Of a DNA stretch of 64,000 nt, positions 1 to 9,536 are shown in pieces (position 1 is the first letter of the stretch; each line of letters opens with the position of its first letter). The notes under the pieces are model-generated. The model was not told the origin of the DNA. It did no database searches and saw only the letters and a list, made by a program, of their open reading frames with translations. This DNA comes from Rachycentron canadum. Lineage: Eukaryota; Chordata; Actinopteri; Carangiformes; Rachycentridae. The DNA lies in assembly GCA_038496675.1 (NCBI GenBank), contig CM076668.1:16886771-16950770 (forward strand). The letters are read 5' to 3'. The position numbers and the translations under genes are program-made.

Positions 1-31
<31 letters not shown>
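1..31. repeat. (CT)n microsatellite, truncated by window edge
   Basis: About fifteen CT dinucleotides run from the first base, so the true start lies outside the window. The tract is pure pyrimidine on the + strand and ends at a short T run. Confidence 0.95.
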
Positions 32-33
<2 letters not shown>

Positions 34-116
34 TTTTATAACTGAAAGGCAGCAGCTAAGAAACCAAACTGGTCTGTTCAGAGTATGCAGTAGTTCAGAT
101 GTTCAGTTTCATTTAT

Positions 117-280
117 TATATATATATATATAGATATATATGTATATGTATATGTATATATGTATATATGTGTGTATATATGTGTATATATGTGTGTATA
201 TATGTGTATATATATGTGTGTATATATGTGTATATATATGTGTATATATATGTATATATATATATATATGTGTATGCGTG
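117..280. repeat. Compound TA/TG microsatellite, strictly alternating purine-pyrimidine
   Basis: A TA run passes into interspersed TATATATG and TGTG blocks. From 134 to 280 every step alternates purine and pyrimidine with no break. The predicted proteins of Tyr/Ile/Val/Cys across it on both strands are low-complexity artefacts. Confidence 0.95.
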
Positions 281-1680
281 GCGTGTGCGAAGCAGCTGCT
301 GTTGCAGAAAAAAATATGCGTGTTCACACTTGCTCAGATTGAGCCTGGACACAGAGACTATGGTTGAAGGTGTCAGTTTTGTGTAATAAAGCTGGTATGA
401 CGTGAACAGGTTTTTTTTTTTCTCTGTATTTTTGCTTCTAGATTCATGCGCCAAGTGTAAAATAACAGGCAAGACACCAAATCTCTAGGTCACGCACCGC
501 ATAGCTCTAATCTGTTAACATGGGCATTGAATGAAAACCAAGAGGTGACACATGCCACAAATGCGTCTCCGGCGTAATACGACAAATAATGATACTAACT
601 TACTACATTGGGAAAACAAGCCAAATAATATCTTGGCATTGGCGAAGGCAGAAGCTTTCAGCGATGGCTCTGATCATTGATCACCGACATCATCATCTAT
701 CGGCACAACCCTAGTTTGTTGCGTTACAGCTGGCAGCAACATCTGAACATTTAATGTAAATGTGACTTATAGTCTATTTTGTACATAGATACTCAATATA
801 ACTACAGGTTGCATTATAATTATAGTATAACCTCATCTCCTAATCCACATTAGCGGATTCTACGTGATCACCACATCTACAGTATATCCTCAGTGTGCGT
901 GATTACATAAACAGGCAATATAAACACCACAACTCACATGCATACCCAAGCACGCACACACACACACACACACTCAGGAAATAGAGGGCATCCGTCTGAC
1001 AACTAATCACCCTTAATTGTGTGCTAATAGTGAAAGCAATGCATGTGGAAGGGGAAAGGAGGAGCAGCGAGGGGGGGGGGAGAAAATAAACAACGGCAAT
1101 AGGAAGGGGAAAAGGGCAATTTCAACCGAAAAAATATTAATGTAATCAAGGCAAATTAGTAGGTTTGGGATAACATTCCTATGGCGCGGTGTGTTTATTT
1201 TGAAAGCAAGTAATGGAAAGTAGGTAGAGCAGAGGGAAGGCACGGCGAAGGCAAAGGCAGAACGACACAGCAAAAAAAAAAAAAAAAAAACACATGAATG
1301 CTTTACTGTAACAGCCACTCAACTTTTACCCTCTTCTGTTTACTGAAGAGAGGCTGTAGAGAGCTGATGCTTAGGAAAAAACAAAGTTGAGGTCAATTGT
1401 GATTCTAAAATTAATGTATTTGTTCTGCTGCAGTCAATCATATGAGGATAAGAGTGTCTGTGAAATGTGTCACATTCAGGACAAACAGTTGGTACGCTTC
1501 ATTTAAAACTGTTTAGTTACCCTGACTGCTTTGCCCATTCAAATTCAATGGCGTAGCGGATGGTGAATTAGCTGGGGGAGCTGTCATTTATGATCGACTG
1601 TGACCACATCCTGTTTTGTTTTCGTGTGTGTGCTCAAGTTTCTGTGAGTTTGTCTATAAAACTGTAAGTACAGTCACCAA
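281..1680. other. Intergenic, no gene seen
   Basis: AT-rich sequence with no exon-like reading frame. It contains a short CA run at about 952-973, a G run at about 1071-1080 and an A run at about 1271-1290. Nothing else stands out. Confidence 0.6.
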
Positions 1681-1722
1681 TGTGTGGGTGGGTGGGTGGG
1701 TGTGTGGGTGTGGGTGTGGGTG
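1681..1722 (+). repeat. GGGT/GGGTGT tandem repeat, G-quadruplex motif
   Basis: Four GGG runs separated by single T bases lie at 1686-1700, followed by further GGGTGT units to 1722. This meets the usual G3N1-7 quadruplex pattern with the shortest possible loops. Confidence 0.85.
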
Positions 1723-2749
1723 TCTCAGTCAGTTTTATTTCCCCCCTGTTGGCTGTAGCTGAGTGATGAGCAGCGGGGGAAGGAGGGTCGAGACAGCAGC
1801 ACAGAAACACTGCGATGCTTAACTAAACAAGATGTGCTTCAGGGCTTGAACTGTGCACCGTCCCTCATCTGACACACAAGCGCACAAAGCTGTCAGACGC
1901 ACACATTACACACACTTCCCACTCCTCAATTACATGTGCACTTCTTGCACACATGTGCAAACACACCCCGTGACTCCTGTTTATTGAGTCGGATGTGAAA
2001 TTGTCCTCCAGCGAGGAGCGCTGGAGGACTGGAGGTTCACAAGTGTTGAAACAGACTGTGCCGTGTGTGTAAGACGTCCAAAACACACGTCCAAGTTCGC
2101 TCTGGAGACGGCCCTGTAAGAGCTTGACCAGGCCACATCACAGGCCTTTTTAGTGGGTTGATTCAAGCTTCCTCTGCTTGTCCAAGAGCTACAACAATCC
2201 ATCTGTGTACTGTGTGATGTGAAAAAAGTCACTGGCCTGACTTAAGCCCTCTATGAAATGCAGTGGATTTATATTTGTACAGAAGTCCAAGAGTTACCTG
2301 TGGAGCTGGTTTGTTTTCCAAGATATTATTTCTGAGTATTTAACATGACTGAAGTCTGTAAATACACTTAGTTATCTTTGACACCCGTGATTGATAAGAT
2401 GTATTTTAGCAGAAAATACAGTTCCCTTTCTTCTTTTTTTTCCTCCTCTGTGGGTAAGAGTGAAGGTGGCGCAGGTTAGATGGCTGAACATTAAGTTGAG
2501 TACACAGTCTCACAGCTCCCACTTGTGGTTAGACACCGTACAACCCTCTCTCTCCAGATCACATCGGCCCTTAGTGAAGAGATGCAGTAAAAACCCTGTT
2601 GCCCCTCAGCACAACAAACTCCAAAACAAATGACAGTGATCTAACAAAATCACACTCGCCGTTACTCTTAGTAAATCAGGACAAAGTAACTCAAGAGGGA
2701 GCTCATTTTGGGAAATAAACCCAATAAATGTTTCACAATGTGGCCTTTT
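1723..2749. other. Intergenic, one short perfect hairpin
   Basis: No exon is recognised. A perfect 10-bp inverted repeat (TCCTCCAGCG at 2004-2013 and its complement at 2019-2028, 5-base loop) is the only clear structure. Confidence 0.6.
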
Positions 2750-3085
2750 AAATCGGCGGGGGCTCGTTGTCAAACTGCATAAACAAATATGACGTAACCT
2801 GGGCTGGTGTAAAGCACGAAAGTAACTCGTTGTCTTTGAATAATGAGTGGCCGCGGTCTCGGTTGGTTTGCCGTCGATTGGAGACAGATGTGGGAGAGAA
2901 GGCAACACACGGGTGGCGTAATCTGGGTCAGCCTCACACGGGGAGAGACGAGCAAATCCAAACACAGGGGTCCCGTCAGAGCATCGCGTGACCTCGCTCC
3001 GGTGGCCGTTGAGTCATGGGTCTTCACCGCAGCTGCTGCCAATGGCAACAACGGGGGATATCGAGTGTCACACGGAGGTCAAGGA
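2750..3085. promoter_or_regulatory. CpG-dense patch, candidate regulatory element
   Basis: By eye this stretch holds about two dozen CpG dinucleotides in roughly 330 bases, far above its AT-rich surroundings. Overlapping open frames on both strands follow from the GC content and none resembles a known protein. Motif matches include CRE-like TGACGTAA (2790-2797), TCF/LEF-like CTTTGAA (2834-2840), AP-1 TGAGTCA (3010-3016) and an imperfect X-box GCTGCCAATGGCAAC (3035-3049). It lies about 16.5 kb upstream of the meox1 promoter. It could be a distal enhancer, the promoter of an unseen transcript, or chance; no flanking exon is visible. Confidence 0.35.
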
Positions 3086-5588
3086 GGAGACTATATTTAG
3101 ATCGTTTGTCTTTTGAACGAAAATCAATTATATTTTCAGACATGTTTATACTTGCACTGTCCCTCAGGTTGATTTGACATTTTATAGTGTGTGCTTTTAA
3201 TTTGTTCATCTTTTTATTAAAAAAATAAGACACAACAGTATGTACCACAGTATTGATGCAGACGCTGTATGAAATCCCAAAATAGTGTATAGTACAAATT
3301 TTATTCTCCATATCATATTATACATCTGCTTGACAATAAAACAGCTCCACATATATCCTTGGGACTTGTTTTATGGAAAGAAAAAAATCTCACTGCTCCT
3401 ACTCTATTTTTATTTTTGATTTTTATTTTTGATTTTTTTTTTTATGAATAAAACACCAGCCAGTTGATTTATTACTTCAGTTGGACGTTATTCACAAGAG
3501 CGTCACTGGAAAGTCAATTTAGATCAGCTTCCTCTGCTGAACCACTTGGTGGTCTAGCTGTTTCAGACGCCTCGAGATTGTTAAAGCTATTGGATGAGAA
3601 TCTGAATGGAGACATTACACAATATTCACTAATTGCAAGAATTGCATTTTGATGATGTTAGGACAAAGAATATGCTGCGTCATCATCCTGAGAGATGGTT
3701 TTCTGAAATGAAAAGGTCTATTAACAGTTTGTTTTTCACTTTTGAAAACGCTGACACAGGTTTTGGCCTGTAGGAGGATTGGATTCATTGTGCTTAGATC
3801 ATACTTAGATTAGTCATTGTGATAAACCAAAAATGATCACACAACCCTTTCATCTCTTTGTTTGTGTTTGGTTTTACAGTTTACTCTTCATCCTGTGAGC
3901 GGAAAGGCTCAGAAAAACCTACTGAACACTACCTGCCCAACTCCAAACAGCACACAGACAATGTTAGGGACTAGCTGGTGAACATGGTGTAGCATCCTAC
4001 GGTGGCCAAGACTCAATTACTTCATGTTCTGTTTTATCCAAATATCCAAATCTGGTTTGAGGTATTACAATGTTTGGCCTCTTAAATAGATTGTCTGAGG
4101 GTTTGTAGCTGCTGATCCAGTTTCAAATGCCCCCAACCATAAAATAAGATGTTTTCATGCTCTTGCAAGACAAAGGTTAATGGTGGTTATTACTGTGCAA
4201 GACCATGTGTAACAGTTTTAGTCTCCTCAAATGCCAAACTAAAGGTTTTTTATCTTGACCTTGCTATGATTCACTGCATTGTGAACTGTAATTCATTCAG
4301 TCTTATTAATCTATCATTTCTGTTGCACGCTGCAGAGAGGCACTGTTCTCTTCCTATGACGTTTCAAGCTCCATTCATATTGAGGAGGTTCTCAAATAAT
4401 GCGTGATTACCTCTGCCGCCTTCAATCACAATCACAGACCAAGTTCTCAGCATCCAGCTGCAGAATCGGGGCTGGAGATCCACAAAAGAGCCGGTTTCAT
4501 TTGGCCGGGAACAATTGTCCGTCGCCTTTCCCTTTTTCTTTTTTCCCTTTGTTTTGTGTGGAATGCTTGTTTGGCAAAATGTTCACAGGTCACTGTTCTT
4601 GGGGTCAGTAAATAGATGTTTAAATGTTTCTATTGGCATAGACTAGCATGTCAACAGGGGTTTGGCAGATCAAGAGGACTGCACAAATCAGGCTCAACCT
4701 ATGAATCCACATACCACAGGCTCCACGGTGCACCTGACCTGCAGGAGTTGGAGCTGGAGGAGGAGAAGGGGTTTGCGGTTTAACTACTCATTCCTTTTCT
4801 TTTTGACATCCAGCCATCACTCTCTCTCCCTGCGGGGAGCAGAGAGGTCACAGCGAAGCCTTTATTCTGGCTCGGCTATAGAAACATGCAGCTCTGGCCT
4901 CCAGAAGAACTCCTATTCTCTCTGGCACATGTTAAGGCGCTCTATCATCTCTCTCTCTCCTATGCTCTCCCATGCTCTCTCTTCCCCACGCTCTCTTGTC
5001 AGATCTGTCTTCACAGGGACTTGTAAAATTACCTGGCAAGAACAACTCAAAGCACTGGACAGGACCAATGTCCCCAGCGTCCCACAAACTTTTACAAACT
5101 TTTTTGTTTCATTAAAATGAAGAGTTCACTGAAAAGCGGTCCACGTCCTCGTGCCAAAGGGTCAATTATTACTCTGCTGTGCTGCAAAGTTTCAAGTTGA
5201 TTCAATAGAAATTTATATTATTCCAAACTTTGTCTGAGCTATGACTTTTTAATTTAATTTACTAAACATGCTAAAGCCATCTTGGCCCAGTGGGTGTGCA
5301 TTTTTAGTTCCTGTTGTCAGAGAGGATTTTCAGGTTCACTGTGGATGCTGACAAAAAATTATGTTTGCGGTTTTGGATAATTGTTTTCACTGGTCCCTGG
5401 CAGGACAGCTCGTGAAGACGCAGACGGATGGGTTGAGTTGTTGGTGCTTCACTGAGTAACTCTGAGTCCACCTGCCATCAGAAAATATTTTCTATTCCCT
5501 TACACCTTGTCTATCTCTTAAGGTAGGCTCAAAAGATATTTACCATCAGATGTATTGTGCTTTTACACATTATTTGCCTTTATAATTG
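3086..5588. other. Intergenic, apart from one R1 repeat fragment
   Basis: AT-rich to mixed sequence without a recognisable exon. It has a T/A-rich stretch near 3400-3445 and a pyrimidine-rich CT segment near 4940-5000. The 152-codon frame over 4662-5120 has no family resemblance and reflects low stop density in the CT-rich part. Confidence 0.5.
3890..4000 (+). mobile_element. R1 interspersed repeat, internal fragment
   Basis: The words AACACTACCTGCCCAACTCC, CACACAGACAATGTTAGGGAC and AACATGGTGTAGCAT align with the middle of the more complete R1 copies at 28954-29400 and 35839-36190. Both ends are missing. R1 is a nonautonomous element with no coding potential. Confidence 0.6.
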
Positions 5589-6088
5589 TTAAAGTTCCCA
5601 CATTTTACACTTCTCCTGTGTTTTATTTGAAGTTTCAAAATCCTTAAAATATATTTGTTTTTGGTTCTTACAACCACAATCTCGGCGTAGTTTTACATCT
5701 CCTCTCAGGCTTCTCTCTGGACCTCTAGTAACAGGTGAGTCAACCAATCAGAAGAGAGGCTGTGAACCTCTCTTCTGATTGGCTGACCGCTTTCCTGAGT
5801 GGTTGCATAAAAAAATATACCAGATTTCAGGTAAAGACTTAAAATCTGGTGAGGTTGGATGGTGGGTCCATGTGGGCTGGTCCTGGGGCGTGGCTGAAGG
5901 CGGTGACTTGTTTGTGACATCACAAAGTGCTGACGGCTGGTTTTAAGGCTCAGCGTCTGAATACAGGCGGTGAGCTTTTCTCTGTGGACTGAGACCTTTG
6001 ATACTTTCACAGTATTAACATAGAACCTAGACCTGATTTCTAATCAAATCAGACAGACATAAGCCTTTATATTATATGGGACCTTTAA
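5589..6088 (-). mobile_element. MITE with TTAAAGGTCCCAT ends, copy 1 (reverse)
   Basis: The right end reads ATATGGGACCTTTAA (6074-6088) and the left end is a decayed complement, TTAAAGTTCCCACAT (5589-5603), so the termini are inverted repeats about 500 bases apart. The body aligns, in opposite orientation, with 31699-32170 throughout. For example the two copies encode the same MKVSKV opening on the minus strand here and the plus strand there. No transposase is encoded. The terminal TTAA could be a duplicated target as in piggyBac-type insertion, but this is inference. An internal 21-bp hairpin lies at 5739-5787. Confidence 0.8.
5739..5787. repeat. 21-bp stem hairpin inside MITE copy 1
   Basis: Arms 5739-5759 and 5767-5787 are complementary except for one G:T-type mismatch, with a 7-base loop. 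The arm contains the CCAAT-like word ACCAATCAGAAGAGAGG. The other copy at about 32004-32025 keeps only one recognisable arm. Confidence 0.85.
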
Positions 6089-8115
6089 CCCAGCATTTCT
6101 ACTTCGTGTTAATTTCTTCATTTCATTTAATCTACTAGTTTTAAATAATTCAAGGAAATTAGTAATATGCAATTTTTACCCAGTTCTTAAATGATACTCT
6201 GCTAAATGTTTTTGACATTTTATAAAAATCATTAAAAATTGATCTATAAAATATCTTTTCTGGTTTTCTGAGAAGATTTTATCAGTTGTTTGTTCAAGTG
6301 ATTCACCTTTCTATTTATTTATAATATAATGTAAATCTGTTACATGGCTTTCACATTCTATCACTGACAAAATCTGTTGTGGTGTAAAACGTGTATAACA
6401 AATGTATCATCCAGAAATTAACTCTCACGAGTCACTGAAGAGCTGTGTTTTGTCGATTAAGCTACATCTGATCCATGACACGTATAGAACAGAGCTGTGA
6501 TTGCCAGGTTACACTGTGTTATATTGTTACGAGGCTATATTTCATCATTGGCTGTCACATTTCAAGTCAGTCAAAGTTAAATAAATTCCACATTGTACTG
6601 AGTGAGAGCAAAACCAGAGCTCCTCTCCCACACATCCCTGAAGCTCCCTCAGCATTAGGTAGAGGGCAGTGTTGTATAAAGTCTTCACACAGGATGAGGC
6701 AGGTTTGCTTCTCTTCATCACTGGTCCTTGAACTGTCTTCTGGCCCAAACAGACCTTACGCACACTTTGATTTATATTTCAGAGCGACTTTATATGACCA
6801 TAGAATGAGACTTCATTGTAAAGTTCACTAGAGCTAAGAACTAAGAGCTTGTAGCAGTTAGATTACATGAAAGCAGTGAATGATCAGACAATGGATGGAT
6901 TAGAGAGGGAGCGTGTGTAAGTGTGACTTTGAATGTCTAACACGGTGATTACAAAATAAGCACAAAGCATATTTTTGTAATGGAAATCAGACCAGAGCAA
7001 ACCTGACATTAATTCTGGTCTTAACAGTGGCTCAATAAGATCTGTCACATTTCTCTGTTTCCACTTTACAATATGTTCTTCACTGGAAAGGTTAAATTCC
7101 CAACTGTTGAACAGAGAAGGGAGTGACCGTGCCTGATTTTAGCCAAAACTATAAAACCTTTCACAGAAATAACACAACTCGATGTATCATTACATTTAAC
7201 GTCTCTTTGGTTTTTAAATGTGCCTCTATATAAATATTTTTCAAATGGTGAGACAGTTTAATTTTATGGCATTTTCATGTCAAATTCATCAAATCATCAA
7301 TTTGAAATGTGGCAACATTATCTTTTATTTATATAATGTATTAAAATAATATCCTATTTAAAATGTCAGACTATTAAAATCAAATAAAGTATTCTGTTTT
7401 ATTTTGTGTATGAATTTAAAATCAGAAGCACTAGTTATAAAATATTATGTCTTTTACTCTCAAACTGTAAAAACATACACGATGTCGGTAAGTAAGGCTT
7501 TGAATGCCACCGCCAATAGTGAGTTTAAGGCAACAAACAGTGAAGATAATCACAGCTAATGTCTTTGGCAGTCGGTACCGCATCAAGCCATGTACGAAGC
7601 ATCATATTTCCATGGACATGTTTGGCAGTTGTCTCTCATTTCGTGGTTGCAAAACATCTCAGAGAGAGCCCCGAGGGAGCCCAGGGTCGTATTAGATACA
7701 TGAGAGCGCCACCCAGACTTCATCATCACATTATACAACACTCAGTGAGCAACGTCTGGTTCAGCTCAATTCAAAGTGAAAGTGATGGGGACCATTTTCT
7801 CCCTCCAGGAGGGATGTTGCATGAGGAGGAGTTGGGGTGAGGGAATGTGGGGGTTGATTGTGGTCAAAGCACAGCCATGAGAAGAAGAACATGAAAACCT
7901 CTTGGAAATGAAGCGTGCCCATCCACAGAGGTGACAAGCAAACTGAACAGGACTTTGGAGGACAGGATGATGATTTTGGAAACCACAATCTGACCAACTA
8001 CATCTTTTATGTATAACACCCACACACGAGTACCCACAGAGAAAAAACACTCGCAACAAACACACACACACATGCACACAGACAGAGAAATAAGAGAAGG
8101 TAGACGCACATTATC
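6089..8115. other. Intergenic, no feature recognised
   Basis: AT-rich sequence. Open frames on both strands near 7560-8200 have no recognisable domain. The CA-rich stretch near 8060-8080 is short. Confidence 0.5.
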
Positions 8116-8606
8116 AGTGGTGGAAGAAGTTTTCAGAAGGAAAACGAGCTGCATGCAAAATACTGCATGCAAAATCAAAAAGTAAATGTACTGAAGCATT
8201 ACAGGCAAAATAAAGTATCAAAAGTAAATGTGCACATTACGCAGGCAACCTCTTTCAGAGAGCAGAATATAGTGCTGCACGATCAAAAATGAATGAAATA
8301 TCATCGAGAAGTTCAGTTTCCAAATCGCAGGAGCTGCCATTTATTTTGATAAAGATAAAATGTGTCACATTGTGCGAGTTTGTTTGGTACAAGCCCCGAA
8401 AAAATAAATCACATCATCATTTAAAATTCTTTTTCGGTGAAAAGAAAATGCAGAAATGTTAACTCCAGCTGTCGCATATCACAATAGCAATATCTTCCAA
8501 ATAACTGCATCAGATTATTAATTTTTTCTTTTTTTAATGTATCGTGCAGCTTTAACAGAATATAACATTATTATATATTATAATGCTGGGTTATTACTGA
8601 TGAGTA
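8116..8606 (+). mobile_element. TGGTGGAAGAAGT-type repeat (R5), split by a MITE
   Basis: The left part (8116-8269) starts AGTGGTGGAAGAAGTTTTCAG and continues with AAAGTAAATG/AAAGTATCAAAAG words typical of a common teleost noncoding repeat that I recall. The right part resumes at about 8555 with AGAATATAACATTATTATA. The two halves read as one sequence once 8270-8554 is removed. No protein is encoded. Confidence 0.6.
8270..8554 (+). mobile_element. hAT-like MITE, GCTGCACGAT termini, copy 1
   Basis: It begins TAGTGCTGCACGAT and ends ATCGTGCAGCTTTA, giving 10-bp perfect inner terminal inverted repeats (8274-8283 and 8541-8550). It is flanked by GCAGAATA (8262-8269) and ACAGAATA (8555-8562), an 8-base target-site duplication with one mismatch. 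About 285 bases long with no transposase, it fits a nonautonomous hAT-superfamily element. The superfamily call rests on the 8-base duplication and the TAGGG-like ends. Confidence 0.75.
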
Positions 8607-8915
8607 GAGCTTGGAAATATTGGTCTGGAAAAGTTCTGTCAAATGTAATCAATTAATTGGAAATGTGTTGTGATTTAACTAAATTTTGTTCTTTCTTGAA
8701 TTAGTGATTCTGGTCAACCACTAAACTCTGTGTGTGTGTGTGTGTGTGTAATCAGTTTTGGCTCTTCAGTGCATAAACATATATTTGATATTCATAAAAA
8801 ATACCTCCCAGCTCTCATGTATTATCATATAAAGCTGATTCTAACATTGATAATGTTAACAACACTGAACTAACAGTGAATGATGGGCAGGTTAACCTAT
8901 AACAATGTATGATAC
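8607..8915. other. AT-rich spacer with short TG run
   Basis: No feature is recognised except a TG dinucleotide run at 8729-8749. It may be further remains of the interrupted R5 repeat. Confidence 0.4.
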
Positions 8916-8955
8916 TATATACATTACATGGCCAAAAATATGTGGACATCTCATC
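8916..8955 (+). mobile_element. Solo Tc1/mariner-like terminal fragment
   Basis: The segment holds TACATTACATGGCCAAAAAT followed by ATGTGGACATC, closely resembling the outer end of teleost Tc1-like terminal inverted repeats as I remember them. No transposase frame (DDE domain) follows and no second end is seen, so it is a relic. Confidence 0.5.
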
Positions 8956-8996
8956 TCCTCATTTGACATTGGCCTGGACATTGGAGATATTCACTC

Positions 8997-9183
8997 TAGG
9001 GCTGCACTGTTTATATTTATATATTATATATATATATTATCAAAACCACAATGGCCAAGTGCAATATCCAAATCACAAGAGCTGCAAGAAACAGCAATTT
9101 GATAAAAGTAAAATGTGTCATAAAATTGTTGTGCGTTAACACCATAAGCGCTGTTTTTTTTTGGTTTTTTTTGTGCAGCCCTG
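8997..9183 (+). mobile_element. hAT-like MITE, GCTGCACGAT family, copy 2
   Basis: It runs from TAGGGCTGCAC (8997-9007) to GTGCAGCCCTG (9173-9183). Its interior shares words with copy 1 in the same orientation, such as TCCAAATC, GAGCTGC, TTTGATAAA and AAAATGTGTCA. It is about 100 bases shorter than copy 1 and interrupted by a TA run. No target-site duplication is evident. Confidence 0.7.
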
Positions 9184-9454
9184 AGTTGTATATTTAATAA
9201 ATAGTAATTAAGCTCTTTTCAAAAATTTCACCAGCACATCAGGTTTTCTACAATCGATACATCTGACTAATATGAGTGCTTTTCCTTAAGACTTTGTGGT
9301 TATTGTTAGTTTGTGTTGATTTTAAATTGTAGTCTACAATGATTTTTGCACCTATTTATTGTCCTTAATGTCTATTCTGTGTTTTATTGGGGTACAGGAG
9401 CATCACTTTTTTTTTTTCTCTGTATAAACGTAGAAATGACAATAAAGCCATAGT

Positions 9455-9536
9455 ATTTACCTCCAAGCTGCAGTGCAGTGAAGTAGCAGAAAGTAGAAAT
9501 ACAGATTAATTCAGTATTTGAGTGAATGTACTTTCC
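9455..9536 (+). mobile_element. Probable 3' remnant of R5-type repeat
   Basis: AAGTAGCAGAAAGTAGAAATAC and GTATTTGAGTGAATGTACTTT resemble the tail of the same noncoding teleost repeat whose head is at 8116. The distance of almost 1.4 kb is partly explained by the MITE insertions between. Confidence 0.4.

Noticed and set aside
99..472. Long Tyr/Ile/Val-rich and His/Thr-rich frames on both strands
   Set aside because: They are translations of the TA/TG microsatellite and have no domain or splice context.
4662..5120. 152-codon frame on the + strand
   Set aside because: Ser/Leu/Arg-rich product of CT-rich DNA with no family resemblance.
5705..6010. 101-codon minus-strand frame sharing its MKVSKV start with a frame at 31765
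   Set aside because: The similarity comes from two copies of a noncoding MITE, not from a gene family.
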